Shown piece by piece: positions 27,027 through 37,000 of a stretch of 64,000 nucleotides of DNA. The stretch is from positions 1,355,501 to 1,419,500 of the forward strand of contig NZ_CP032694.1 of the NCBI RefSeq assembly GCF_003627755.1, read 5' to 3'. This DNA comes from Rhizobium jaguaris (lineage in GTDB: Bacteria; Pseudomonadota; Alphaproteobacteria; Rhizobiales; Rhizobiaceae). How positions within the stretch are numbered: the first letter of the stretch is position 1; each line of letters begins with the position of its first letter. The translations under genes were made by a program, and so were the position numbers. The notes under the pieces were generated by a model that was not told the origin of the DNA, did no database searches, and saw only the letters and a program-made list of their open reading frames with translations.

Positions 27027-28136
27027 TCATTTCAGGTTGAAGGCCGCCTTGATTGCATCGTCGGCTTCCGTTTGCTGTACGACGACACCATGCCACCCGA
27101 GGCCATCATAGTCTTCATAGCCGAGCGTCTTGGCGTAAGCGACGATGGCGCCGTTATTGTCGTAATAGCTGCCTCGCGTCGTGCCCTCGGGATTGGCAAG
27201 CGCGAAATGCGAGAACATCAATTTCGGATCACTGCAGGCAATGACGCGCTTCTTGCCGTCGAGCAGCATCACCACGGTCTTTTCGGCGACCTGCGGCGGC
27301 AGGTTGGCCTCCTTGTCGACGATCGCCTGTCCCTGGTTCTGCCAGTCGAAATAGACACCCAGCGTGCCGATCTGCTTGCCATCCGATCGTCCGCCTTCGC
27401 GAATACCGGTGGCATAGACGAGCACATTGCGCCGGTCGTGAAACTCGCTGGGTTGGACCTCGTCGACAATATAGTCATCGCCCGACCGGCAGCTGGCCGC
27501 TGCCCTGAACCAGGGATCCGAGGCGAGATTGGCGCCGGCGAGCTTACGCTGGTAGGCGGGATTGGCCGAGGCGATGACCTGTCCCTTCATGTCGGTCACG
27601 ACCAGATCGAGATAGACCGTGTAGAAGCGATTGATGACGCCCAACCGTTCGGCGGCGAAGGCGACGCGCTGTGGCTGCGGGTCCTGAAGCGCCTCCCACA
27701 GCGCCGTGTCGGTCGCCCACCAGCGAACATCGGCAGTGCGCTCGAAGAGATTGCGGACGATGAGCTGCACCAGCGTCTGAGCGAGATCGGTCAGGCGAAC
27801 GCCCTCCATTTCCTCGACCAGCGCTTCGGCCATGCCGCGGCTGACGCCGATCCGGCCAAGCACGTTGTCCTGGAACTTGCCCGCAATGTCGGTGGCAATC
27901 TGCGCCAGGCGTTGTACCTCATTGGCGACCACAGCGAAGCCTTTGCCGGTTTCGCCGGCACGCGCAGCCTCGATGAGGGCATTGATCGCCAGAAGCTTGA
28001 TCTGTTTGACGACATTGGTGTTGTCGGTACTGAAACGCTCGAGGTCTCTGCCGATACCATTCGTAACGACCCGCATCGAGCGCGGTGTTACGGCGCGCTG
28101 TTGGGAACTCAGTTCCGACGATTGGGCTGCCGTCAT
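27027..28136 (-). CDS. Soluble receptor-like protein: short MCP signalling segment plus C-terminal cache domain
   Basis: A 369-residue protein with no membrane segment. Residues 51-79 carry the hairpin tip of methyl-accepting chemotaxis proteins ([29 protein letters not shown]). The flanking signalling helices are much shorter than in a standard receptor, about 80 residues in all. The remainder (about 130-365) looks like a cache-type ligand sensor ([42 protein letters not shown]). The order, signalling part first and sensor last, is opposite to transmembrane receptors, and the sensor must be cytoplasmic. It may plug into a chemosensory array or act as a stand-alone sensor. No che genes are nearby. 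Confidence 0.7.
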   Translation of the reverse strand: MTAAQSSELSSQQRAVTPRSMRVVTNGIGRDLERFSTDNTNVVKQIKLLAINALIEAARAGETGKGFAVVANEVQRLAQIATDIAGKFQDNVLGRIGVSRGMAEALVEEMEGVRLTDLAQTLVQLIVRNLFERTADVRWWATDTALWEALQDPQPQRVAFAAERLGVINRFYTVYLDLVVTDMKGQVIASANPAYQRKLAGANLASDPWFRAAASCRSGDDYIVDEVQPSEFHDRRNVLVYATGIREGGRSDGKQIGTLGVYFDWQNQGQAIVDKEANLPPQVAEKTVVMLLDGKKRVIACSDPKLMFSHFALANPEGTTRGSYYDNNGAIVAYAKTLGYEDYDGLGWHGVVVQQTEADDAIKAAFNLK

Positions 28137-28325
28137 GGGATATAGACCTCGGAAATAGTAGAAACTGAAATAGCTATCGGCAATACATGGCGCGTCGCAG
28201 GAATTATTGACTGCGATGAAAATAAATTGAAACGCTATGGTTTTAAAAAGGTTAATACGGCTTATGATGAAGTAACTATACCGTTTTTGGTCCGAAAAAA
28301 GTCTTGGCGGACAGATCCGTGGCGA

Positions 28326-29618
28326 TCAGTCGGCGGTAGACTGCGCCGTGCGGACGGTGGTTTCGCTGCCGCGAACGGGCAGCGGTAGGGGCTGGAAATC
28401 CGTTTTTTCGACGCGCCCCTCATTTGGCTTGCGCCTGGCAATGCGCCAACCGGCGTAGCCGGCATAGAGTGCGAAGGCCAGAGCCAGGAACCAGAGAAGG
28501 CCGGATGGGCCGGCAACTTCCATCATTGCGCCGCCGACCAGCGGCCCGGAGACCGTGCCGAGACCGTAGAGCAGCATGATACCACTGGAGATGGTGACAT
28601 ATTCGTCCGGTGCGGCGCGGTCATTGGCGTGGGCCACGTTGAGCGCATAGATCGGATAGAGCACTGTTCCGATGAAGAAACCGGCAATGTAGAGCGTCAA
28701 TTGCGCATGCGCGTTGAACAACGTCATGATCACGCACGCAAGAATGCCGACGACGCCGCAGACGATCATCACGTAGCGGCGGTCCATTCGGTCCGATATG
28801 CGTCCGATCGGCATTTGCGATACTGCGCCGCCGGCGAGGACGCAGGCCAGCAGCGTTGCGCCCTCCGCAGTGTTCATGCCGACATTCTGGGTATAGACGC
28901 CGCCAAGGCTGCTCCAGGTACCGGAGAGGGCGCCAGACAGCAGAGAACCGACGAAGGCGATCGGCGAAAGCCGGTAAAGCTTTGGAAGGTCGAACCTGGC
29001 CTGATGGATCGGCGTCGGCGACTTGGCGGTCGACAGGGCCGTCGGCAGCATCGCCAGCGCGAAGATGACGCCGCACAGAATGAAAAGCGAGGTATTGCTT
29101 GGATCGCCAAGCGGCACCAGATATTGCCCGCCGATCGAGCCGACCAAACAGGTGATCATATAGACCGAGAAGATGGTCGCGCGGTTGTCGTTGGTGACCC
29201 GCTCGTTCAACCAGCTTTCGATGATGAGATAGGCTCCGGCGATGCCGAAGCCGCTGATGCAGCGGAAAACCAGCCAGGCCCGCCAATCGACCATCAATGC
29301 GCAAAGCAGAATGCCGATGCTGAGCAGCGAGATCAGGGCACCGAATACACGCACATGTCCCACCCGCTGCACGAAACGCGGCGTTATGATGCAGGATAGG
29401 GTGAAGCCGAAGGTGTAGCCGGTAGCGATCACCGAAATCGTGAAGGTTGACCAACCTTCCGCGACGGAGCGGATGGGAACCACGAAGTTCATCAAGCCAT
29501 AGCCGACCATCATCAACAGCGTTGACAACATCAGACTGGCGATCGAGACGAGGCTGGCCAGCATTGGAGCGGGATTCCGGTCGAGTGGTTGAAGAGGATG
29601 TGCATCGCGAAAGCGCAT
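28326..29618 (-). CDS. MFS transporter (YcaD-like)
   Basis: A 430-residue membrane protein with 12 predicted helices and the MFS loop motif GRISDRMDRRYVM between helices 8 and 9. RFVQRVGHVRV stands in the loop between helices 2 and 3. The general pattern resembles YcaD and related transporters of unknown substrate. The C-terminal tail is hydrophilic. The start could be methionine 19, which lies directly before the first helix. Confidence 0.82.
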   Translation of the reverse strand: MRFRDAHPLQPLDRNPAPMLASLVSIASLMLSTLLMMVGYGLMNFVVPIRSVAEGWSTFTISVIATGYTFGFTLSCIITPRFVQRVGHVRVFGALISLLSIGILLCALMVDWRAWLVFRCISGFGIAGAYLIIESWLNERVTNDNRATIFSVYMITCLVGSIGGQYLVPLGDPSNTSLFILCGVIFALAMLPTALSTAKSPTPIHQARFDLPKLYRLSPIAFVGSLLSGALSGTWSSLGGVYTQNVGMNTAEGATLLACVLAGGAVSQMPIGRISDRMDRRYVMIVCGVVGILACVIMTLFNAHAQLTLYIAGFFIGTVLYPIYALNVAHANDRAAPDEYVTISSGIMLLYGLGTVSGPLVGGAMMEVAGPSGLLWFLALAFALYAGYAGWRIARRKPNEGRVEKTDFQPLPLPVRGSETTVRTAQSTAD

Positions 29619-29896
29619 CTTGCTCTAACGCAGCAACGATGCGCGATCAATCGCGACGGCATGTGACGCAGGTGATCGTTCGATCTTTCCTCGCGCCGTC
29701 ATGGGAAAACATGATGGCTAAAGAATGGTTTTAAAGTTAAATTCTTTGTTTAACTTCTTGCGATAGCAGTGTTTTTAAACAATTATAGCATGCTATGTGA
29801 TGTCGAGGTCGTGGTCTGTGACGGCAGATTTATCCAAAAAAATTAGAATAATTCTTTCCGTTTTGTATTTTAGAAGGGCGTCATAAGGAGGCCCGC

Positions 29897-30772
29897 TTGA
29901 GCTTTTCCGTCGAGCAACTTACCCGACATTCCGAATTCGTATCCAGCCTGCGTTTTTTGGCAGAGGCGCTGCGGGCTCGTTACGACAGCGGACCGCGGAT
30001 CGCTCGTCTATTGGCCTCGCATCAGCGCTGGCTTTTGACCCAAATGGCCTATGCACTCTATCTTGAATATGATCCAGCCATACCCGGTTCCGGCCTGACT
30101 GTCGTCAAGCTCCGCGATGTCATCACGGAATACCGCGTCGCCAGCCGCAACACCGTGCTGAGCTATGTCGAGGAACTGCTGACCTATCGCTTCATTGTTC
30201 CCGCCGCTGGCGGCGTCCGGCGCCCACGCCGCTACGAGCCCTCCGAGATCAGTCACGCCGCAATGATCAGTTGGTATCTTGCCAATCTTGCTGCACTCGA
30301 CATGCTCGACAATGGCGGCCGTGCGGTCGCACTTGCCGCTCATCCGGAACTGGTCGATTTGGCGCAGCCGCGCATGGCGCGCCACTGCCTGGAGGCCGCC
30401 GCCTGGCGCGAGCCGCCGGAGCGTGTCGGCCAATTTCTCTGGACGGAAGCGGGCGGCCTGGTGATGGACCATCTCCTATCCCGGGTGGATCTGAGTACCG
30501 AAGTCGACGGACGCGTCGATCTCGGCCGCATCGACACGCGCGCGATCGCTGCGCAATTCATGATGTCGCGCACCCATTTGCAGCGCCTTTTGCGCAAGGC
30601 TGCCGATCACGGCAGTCTTGGCTGGTATGACGAACCGAAGAAGACACGCGTGTGGATGTCCCGTGACTTCCTCGATGAATATTGCCGCTGGCAGGCCGTG
30701 AAACTCGCTGCTGTGGACGAAGCTTTTGCGTGGGCCCAATCCGTCGCGGCGAGCACCAGTCCGGCACAATAA
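29897..30772 (+). CDS. Unrecognised protein, possibly a winged-helix regulator
   Basis: A 291-residue soluble protein. The start is TTG, chosen because AAGGAGG is 5 bases upstream and no ATG is suitable. Two stretches look like helix-turn-helix or winged-helix units: LRDVITEYRVASRNTVLSYVEELLTYRFIV (in part, about 74-103) and AIAAQFMMSRTHLQRLLRKAA (in part, about 217-236), each followed by a short basic wing (GVRRPRRYEP; EPKKTRVWMS). That would make a duplicated DNA-binding protein. I do not recognise the family. It stands alone, divergent from the MFS gene. Confidence 0.6.
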   Translation: MSFSVEQLTRHSEFVSSLRFLAEALRARYDSGPRIARLLASHQRWLLTQMAYALYLEYDPAIPGSGLTVVKLRDVITEYRVASRNTVLSYVEELLTYRFIVPAAGGVRRPRRYEPSEISHAAMISWYLANLAALDMLDNGGRAVALAAHPELVDLAQPRMARHCLEAAAWREPPERVGQFLWTEAGGLVMDHLLSRVDLSTEVDGRVDLGRIDTRAIAAQFMMSRTHLQRLLRKAADHGSLGWYDEPKKTRVWMSRDFLDEYCRWQAVKLAAVDEAFAWAQSVAASTSPAQ

Positions 30773-30785
30773 GCCGCATAAAAAA

Positions 30786-30804
30786 CGCCGGGCCAGGCCC
30801 GGCG
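30786..30804 (-). terminator. Hairpin terminator, U-run on the minus side
   Basis: A GC stem (CGCCGGGCC, single A, GGCCCGGCG) lies 14 bases after the stop of the gene ending at 30772. A run of six A precedes it on the plus strand, giving six U on the minus strand. It best serves minus-strand transcripts entering from the 30.8-31.6 kb gap but may also slow the plus-strand gene. Confidence 0.6.
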
Positions 30805-30871
30805 CTGCTCTTCATGAAAATCTCTTATGAAAATCCAAAGGGCAGGGTCGATGATCCCACCCTTTCCAAAC

Positions 30872-31036
30872 CTATAATGGGATGCCCGCGGCCGCTGCAT
30901 GCGCAGGCCGCAGGTTGCTGCTGCCAGCCTTACGCAGGCCACGGGAGCGTTCAAATTCTTCCGCAGCGCGCACCGCTGAGCCAATGTGCCCTACGGAGTC
31001 GAGAAGAGTGAAAATTGAACGAAAGCCGGCAGACAC
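30872..31036 (-). CDS. Possible small protein (54 aa)
   Basis: A short minus-strand frame with a GTG start (AGGGA about 8 bases upstream) reading FRSIFTLLDSVGHIGSAVRAAEEFERSRGLRKAG and ending AHAAAAGIPL. It has one hydrophobic helix followed by a basic amphipathic helix, a pattern seen in small rhizobial DUF1127-like or stress-related proteins. It is followed by the minus-strand terminator at 30786-30804, which supports transcription of this strand. Family not identified; coding status uncertain. The rest of the 30773-31591 gap holds the palindromic repeat and no clear gene. Confidence 0.35.
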   Translation of the reverse strand: MSAGFRSIFTLLDSVGHIGSAVRAAEEFERSRGLRKAGSSNLRPAHAAAAGIPL

Positions 31037-31142
31037 GATATGATCCCTGAAAATAAAATCGTGTGCGATGCTGTCGCGATTTTCGCGGCACATCAACATA
31101 CAATTCGGAAAAGCTGAGTTGTACAAATTGCAAAGCTAACGC

Positions 31143-31229
31143 ATGTCGCGCAAAAGTGCGAGCGGTTTGCGAGAGCGACATAAGGGCTAAAGCTCAAGGA
31201 GCGTATCTGAAGGATCGCGATGAGCTTTA
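31143..31229. repeat. Rhizobial-type palindromic intergenic repeat
   Basis: Two nested inverted repeats lie side by side: ATGTCGC (31143-31149) with GCGACAT (31175-31181) enclosing the CGCAAAAGTGCGAGCGGTTT core, and TAAAGCTC (31188-31195) with GAGCTTTA (31222-31229). I recall very similar sequences scattered between genes in Rhizobium genomes. It may form a cruciform or an RNA hairpin. The copy here is somewhat degenerate. Confidence 0.5.
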
Positions 31230-31591
31230 AACTTTGATTTGTCTCGGCTTTCCGTCGCTCAGCACTCGCGAAAATCGGCGAATATGGCAGTCGGACGACC
31301 GACGCGGGCAGAAATGCCAGTGCCGCGAGCAGTCATCTGCTCGTTGGCGGCAATGCCGAGGTTGCGGTGGCCGTTAGTGGCGCGCACAGGTTCGAGAGCG
31401 CGGCGCAGGGTATCAAACCCGCAATGGATAGGACGGAAGCGTGCAGTCACGGCCTTGGTTCCTTTCGAGTTCCTCCCAAGACACGCTACATATATTGCAG
31501 TGCAGCATTGATTCTGCAATGCGCACGGCTGGAATACTGCTATGCAAAAGACGCATGGCAAATTTCATCTTCCATTAACATTGATGAAAAA

Positions 31592-32479
31592 TTAGCCCGA
31601 AACCTCGGCATCAATGCGGCTCTTGAACATCAAAAGATCGTTCCAGGCCAATCGCTTATTGATGGGAGCGGTCAGCAATTCCTGCGGATGGAGGCTGGCA
31701 ATCGCCGGGATCGGCCGGCCGGCTATCGTCACGTCCCGCCATTGTCCGCGCAGGCCATGAATCGTTTCGTTGCTTTCAAAGAAGTGGCGCGCGGTGAAAT
31801 TGCCAAGCAGCAGCAGGGCTTTCGGCTCCGCGAGCGCGATCTGCCGTTCGATGAAGGGGCGGCATATCTCGATTTCCGGGGCGGAGGGTGCGCGGTTGCC
31901 CGGCGGCCGCCATGGAATCACATTGGTGAGCAGGATGCCGTCACGCTGCAAACCGATGGCGGCCAACATCTTGTCAAGCAGATACCCGGTTCGCCCGGCA
32001 AAGGGCGTGCCTTCGCGGTCGTCATCGGCACTCGGCATCGGGCCGATCACCATGACCCTGCCTTCGGCGGTGCCGCTGGCGAAGATGGTCGAGCGGGCAC
32101 TGTTTTTCAGATTGCAGCCGTTGAAGGCCTCCAGCGCAGTCTTGAGTTCGCTCAATGACCGTGCGCTTTCGGCCGCGAACCGGGCCTGTTCGACGGCTTG
32201 CTCGTCAGGGATGGCGGGTGCGTTTCGCGGCGGCATCGTTGAGGCGGCCGGTTGTGCGGCCTGGCGACGTTCCGGCTGCATCGCCGGCCGCGTCGCAGGC
32301 GGCGTTGCCTCCACGCGCGGCTGGACTGCCCGGGCGCCTTGGCGGCTGGCCTTCAGCGCCTCGAATTCGGCAAAGCGGTCGACCGCTTCCTCTTCAAGCA
32401 GCCACTCGACGCCAGCCTCCGCATGAAAGTGCAGAAGGGCGGCAAGTTCGGCCGGAGTGAGGTCGTTGGCAGAGATCAT
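31592..32479 (-). CDS. Uracil-DNA glycosylase family 4-like protein lacking the Fe-S cysteines
   Basis: A 295-residue protein. Residues 1-105 are a low-complexity alanine/proline linker region; the UDG fold starts near 110. Recognisable are DREGTPFAGRTGYLLDKMLA, LLTNVIPWRPPGNRAPS, the EICRPFIERQ helix, and the SLHPQELL motif near the end. Family 4 enzymes normally use four cysteines to hold a 4Fe-4S cluster; this protein has only two cysteines in total (C122 and C206), so the cluster cannot form in the usual way. The catalytic GEAPG-like loop reads IGPMPSADDD. It may be a divergent glycosylase or a non-catalytic relative. It precedes the Hsp70-like gene's stop region on the same strand order. 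Confidence 0.75.
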   Translation of the reverse strand: MISANDLTPAELAALLHFHAEAGVEWLLEEEAVDRFAEFEALKASRQGARAVQPRVEATPPATRPAMQPERRQAAQPAASTMPPRNAPAIPDEQAVEQARFAAESARSLSELKTALEAFNGCNLKNSARSTIFASGTAEGRVMVIGPMPSADDDREGTPFAGRTGYLLDKMLAAIGLQRDGILLTNVIPWRPPGNRAPSAPEIEICRPFIERQIALAEPKALLLLGNFTARHFFESNETIHGLRGQWRDVTIAGRPIPAIASLHPQELLTAPINKRLAWNDLLMFKSRIDAEVSG

Positions 32480-32534
32480 CGGGGAATTCTAGCCAAAGCG
32501 GTGGCAGAACGAAAGGGCAGGGTGCTCTCGACCC

Positions 32535-33824
32535 TTACGCCGTCCACTGGCTGATATCGTCGCGCTCGCCGATCAAGGCGAGACCATGGGCGATCGACAG
32601 CAACTCGCCGCCGGTTTCGATCCGCTCCTGACCGAAGCGTTCGGTGAAGATGCGGCGCACCGCCGGCACGAACGATGTGCCGCCGGTGAGGAACACCTTG
32701 TCGATGCTCTCGGGCGATGTGTTGGTTGTCGCCAGCACGTCATCCAGCGCACCTTCGATGCGCGCGAGATCGTCGGCAATCCAGCTTTCGAATTCGGTGC
32801 GGCGCACGGTCTTGCGGCCGGCTTTGCCGAGCGGCGGGAAATTGAATTCGGCTTCCTCGTTGGCCGAAAGCGCCATCTTCGTCGCCGATACGGCCTGATA
32901 GAGCGGATAGCCTTCGTCATGTTCCACGAGATCGATAAAGGTCTCCAGCTTTTCCGGCTCGAGACTGCTGCGCACCAGTGTTTTCAGATCGGCATATTCG
33001 CGCGAGGTCTTAAAGATCGATAGCTGGTTCCAGCGGCCGAAATTGGCATAGTAGGAGGTGGGCATTTCCAGCAGCTTGTCGAAGCTTTTGAAGAGGCTGC
33101 CTTTGCCGATCGCCGGCGAAACGATGTTGTCGATCATCCGGAAGTCGAAGTGATCGCCGGCAATGCCGACGCCTGAATGGCCGATCGGGGTCGCCGTCAG
33201 CTTTCCACCATGGGTCTCGAAGCGGATCAGCGAATAGTCGGTCGTGCCCCCGCCGAAATCGGCGACCAATACGGTCGCGTCCGCTTTCAGATGCTGGGCG
33301 AAATAGAACGCAGCCGCGACCGGTTCGTAGACGTAATGGATTTCTGGAAAGCCGAAGCGCGACAGCGCCGCGTTATAGCGCGCTGTGGCAAGGGATGCAT
33401 CCGGATTGGCGCCGGCAAAGTGCACCGGCCGGCCTGTGACGATGCGGCCGACATCCGCCGGCCAGCCCTCACCGGCATAGGCGCGCAACCGGCGCACGAA
33501 AATCTCCATCAGATCCTCGAACGTGTGGCGCTTGGCAAAGATCAGCGTACCCTGGAAAAGCGCGCTTGCCGCAAAAGTCTTGATCGATTGCAGAAAGCGG
33601 CAATCGCCCGGATTGTCGATGAATTGCCGGATGGCGGCATGCCCCGCCTCGACCTTCAAAGCCGCAGCGCCCAGTCCCGGATCCTTCATGAAGGACAATG
33701 CCGTGCGCATGCTGTCGGCGGTACCGGCGGCACTGGTGAAGGCAACCGATTGTGTCGCCGGACCATCGGCCAGAGCCAAAACCGTGTTCGTTGTGCCGAA
33801 GTCGAAACCAAGCGCCCGAGCCAT
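32535..33824 (-). CDS. Hsp70-family protein (YegD-like)
   Basis: A 429-residue actin-fold ATPase. Phosphate-binding loops are visible: LGFDFGTTNTVLALADG at the start, LVADFGGGTTDYSLIRFE in the middle, and VFLTGGTSFVPAVRRIF near the end, with the VYEPVAAAFYF segment between. It stops after the nucleotide-binding domain, with no substrate-binding beta domain or lid. This is the plan of YegD-type proteins, whose client and partner are unknown. It is 55 bases upstream of the UDG-like gene on the same strand, so co-transcription is possible. Confidence 0.85.
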   Translation of the reverse strand: MARALGFDFGTTNTVLALADGPATQSVAFTSAAGTADSMRTALSFMKDPGLGAAALKVEAGHAAIRQFIDNPGDCRFLQSIKTFAASALFQGTLIFAKRHTFEDLMEIFVRRLRAYAGEGWPADVGRIVTGRPVHFAGANPDASLATARYNAALSRFGFPEIHYVYEPVAAAFYFAQHLKADATVLVADFGGGTTDYSLIRFETHGGKLTATPIGHSGVGIAGDHFDFRMIDNIVSPAIGKGSLFKSFDKLLEMPTSYYANFGRWNQLSIFKTSREYADLKTLVRSSLEPEKLETFIDLVEHDEGYPLYQAVSATKMALSANEEAEFNFPPLGKAGRKTVRRTEFESWIADDLARIEGALDDVLATTNTSPESIDKVFLTGGTSFVPAVRRIFTERFGQERIETGGELLSIAHGLALIGERDDISQWTA

Positions 33825-34031
33825 GCCCGCACTCCCTTCTGCTGAATTTTTTTGGAATGGGGCAATACCCCCTTATGGAACGCGAGACGCGCCCTTGTCG
33901 TAAGGAGGGCGCGTCATGGCATGACTGCAATGCAAGTGCAAGATGTGAGAGTGCATTTGTTTCGGCATGCTCCCATCCGAAAACCGAGTTTTCGCTGCAG
34001 CGTTCTTGGGTTCGGGATCATGCGAAGCAAA

Positions 34032-34053
34032 ACGGGCGCCTTGCGGCGCCCGT
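34032..34053 (-). terminator. Terminator of the RND efflux genes
   Basis: ACGGGCGCC (34032-34040), loop TTGC, and GGCGCCCGT (34045-34053) form a perfect 9-bp stem. On the minus strand it is followed by TTTTGC. It lies 5 bases after the stop codon of the RND permease gene. Confidence 0.85.
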
Positions 34054-34057
34054 CGGG

Positions 34058-37000
34058 TTATTCGGCCGCAATGGCGGTCGGCGTTTCTTCTTCGTGCTGG
34101 TGCGTCTCTTTGCGATTGCCGAAGCGAGCCAGGTAATCGTTCAAGGAATTCATCTGAAGGAAGATGACCGGCGTGATGAACAGCGTCAGGATCTGTGAGA
34201 CGACCAGACCGCCGACGACGGCAATGCCGAGCGGCTGGCGCAGCTCCGAGCTGGCACCGCCACCGAGGGCAATCGGCAGCGCGCCGAGCAGGGCGCAGAA
34301 GGTCGTCATCATGATCGGACGGAAACGGCGAATGCAAGCTTCGTGGATCGCCTCCGCCGGCGATATGCCGGCGGTCGATCGAAGCGTTTCCAGCGCCACG
34401 TCGATCATCATGATCGCGTTTTTCTTGACGATACCGATCAGCATCAGCAAGCCGATGAGCGCGATGATCGACAGGTCGAAGCCGAAGAGCTTCAAGGCGA
34501 GCAGGGCGCCGAGAGCGGCAGCCGGCAAGCCCGAGAGAATGGTCAGCGGATGGATGAAGCTCTCGTAGAGAACGCCGAGGACCACATAGATCGTCAGGAC
34601 GGCGGCAAGGATCAGGTAAGGCGTGCTGCCCTGCGACTGCTGGAAGATCTGAGCAGTACCGCCGTAGGACGTGAAAACGTCCGCCGGCATATTGATGTCC
34701 TTCTTGATCTGGTCGATCTGAGCGGTAGCGTCGCCGAGCGCTTCGCCGGCCGGCAGGTTGAAGGACACGGTGGTCGAAACGAGCTGACCGGTCTGGTTGA
34801 TGGTCACCGGGCCGGTATTGCGCACGATGTGCGCGAAGGCCGACAATGGAACCTGCTCGCCCTTCGAAGACGTCACATGAATGCGCGACAGCTTCTGGTC
34901 GTCCCAGGGCTGGTTCGCATCATATTCGATGATCACGTCATAGCTGTCGCCGGTCGACTGGATCTGGGCGGCGGCGTAGTCGCTGAAGGCCTCTTCAAGC
35001 GTCGTGCGCAGCAGGTTGTTGTTGATGCCGTAGGCGGCGGCCTTCTCTGTGTCGACGACGATATTGGCCTGCAAAGCGTTGTATTGCGCGTCGGTGGTCA
35101 CGTCGGTGAAGCGCGGATCCTTGCGCATCTCCTGCAGCATCTTGTTGGCCCACTGGTTCGTCAGATCGGCGTTGAGGGCCTGGATGATGAGCTGATACTG
35201 GCTAGCGGTCTGGCGTCCGCCGAAGCGAAGGCTTTGCTGCGGGTTGATGAAGACCTGAATGCCTGGGATCTTGGCGACTGCGGCGCGCATTTCGCGCAGC
35301 GTCTGGTCGAGCGGTTCGCGATCCTTCTTGTCCTTCAGCTGGGCATAGATCGTACCGTTGTTGAGTGTCTGGCGGGCGCTGGCGCCGACGACCGACATTA
35401 CGTGCTCTACGGCCGGGTTCGCCTTGATGGCTGCAGCGGCCTGGTTCTGCAGGTCACGCATGGCCGGATAGGAAATATCCTGGCGCGCGCGCGTCGAAAT
35501 CTGCAGTCGGCCAATGTCTTCCTGCGGGAAGAAGCTCGCCGGCAGCGTCAGGAAGAGGTAGGCTGAGAGCGCCACCGAGGCAAGGAAGCTTCCAAGCACG
35601 ATGTAGCGATGGCGAAGACACCATTCTACGCCCTTGCCATAATTGGCTTCGGTCCAGTTGAAGCCCTTGTTAAACAGGCGAACGGGCAGGGGAGGGTGGC
35701 TGTGGGCGCTGGAGAGGCGCGAGCCGAGCATCGGCGTGACCGTGAGCGAGACCACGGCCGACGAGACAATGGCGATGGCCACGACCATGCCGAATTCGTT
35801 GAAGATACGGCCAACGACGCCGCCCATCAGCAGGATCGGGATGAACACGGCGATCAGCGAGATCGACATGGAGATGATCGTATAGCTGACTTCGGCCGCG
35901 CCCTTGAGGGCTGCCTGCCGCACGGGCATGCCTTCTTCCATGTGCCGCAGAATGTTCTCCAGCATGACGATTGCGTCGTCCACCACGAGGCCGACCGCGA
36001 TCGTCAATCCAAGCAGGGAGATGTTATCGACGCTATAGCCGAGCACATACATCATGCCGAAGGTTGATATCAGCGAAAGAGGCACGGCGAGACCGGGGAT
36101 GATCGTTGCCGTCACGTGGCCTGTGAACATGTAGATGACGAGAACGACGAGGCCGATGGTCAGCATCAAGGTGAACTTGACGTCGGAAATAGCCTCGCGG
36201 ATCGGCTGGGCCGAGTCGTTCATAACAGTCATTTTGACGGAAGCCGGCATTTCAGCATGCAGCTTCGGCAGCGTCTTGTTGACGGCATCGACGACGTCGA
36301 CGGTATTGGCGTCGGGCTGGCGCTGAATCGCCAGGATGATCGCCCGCTGGCCATCGTACCAGCTGCCGATATTCTGGTTTTGGACGCTGTCCTGGACGTC
36401 AGCGACATCGCCGAGGTGAATCGGATTGCCGTTGGGATTGGCGATCACAAGAGTGCGAAACTGGTCGGCGTTGACGCGCTGTGTATCAGCATTGATCGTC
36501 ATGCTCTGCGCGGCGTCTTGCAACGTGCCGATCGGGACCTGGTTGTTGGCGTTGACAACGGCTGAATTGACCGTGTCGATACCGATGCCGCGATCGAGAA
36601 GCTTGTTGGGGTCGACGTCGATACGCACCGCGTAGGTCTGCGCGCCGTTTACGGTCACTTCGGCGACGCCCGGCAGGGTCGAAATCGACGGAGCGATGAT
36701 GTTCTCGGCAATATCGTCGAGTTTGCTGCGTTGCAAAGTGTCGCTCTGTACGGCGATCAGCATGACGGGCGCATCGGCCGGATTGGTCTTCCTGTAGCTC
36801 GGCGGCGTGGTCAGGTTGTTGGGCAGTTTCCTCTGTGCGGTCGAGATCGCCGCTTGCACGTCACCGGCGGCGGCGTCGATGCTGCGGTCGAGATTGAACT
36901 GCAGCACGATGCTGGTATTGCCAAGCGAGTTTGTCGAGGAAATTTCGCTGATGCCGGGGATCGTCTCGAACTGTTTGATCAGTGGCGTGGCGACCGAGGT

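Noticed and set aside
31259..31460. Minus-strand frame reading VTARFRPIHCGFDTLRRALE in the 31-kb gap
   Set aside because: GTG start with a weakly spaced ribosome site, no family, and typical shadow composition; not enough support.
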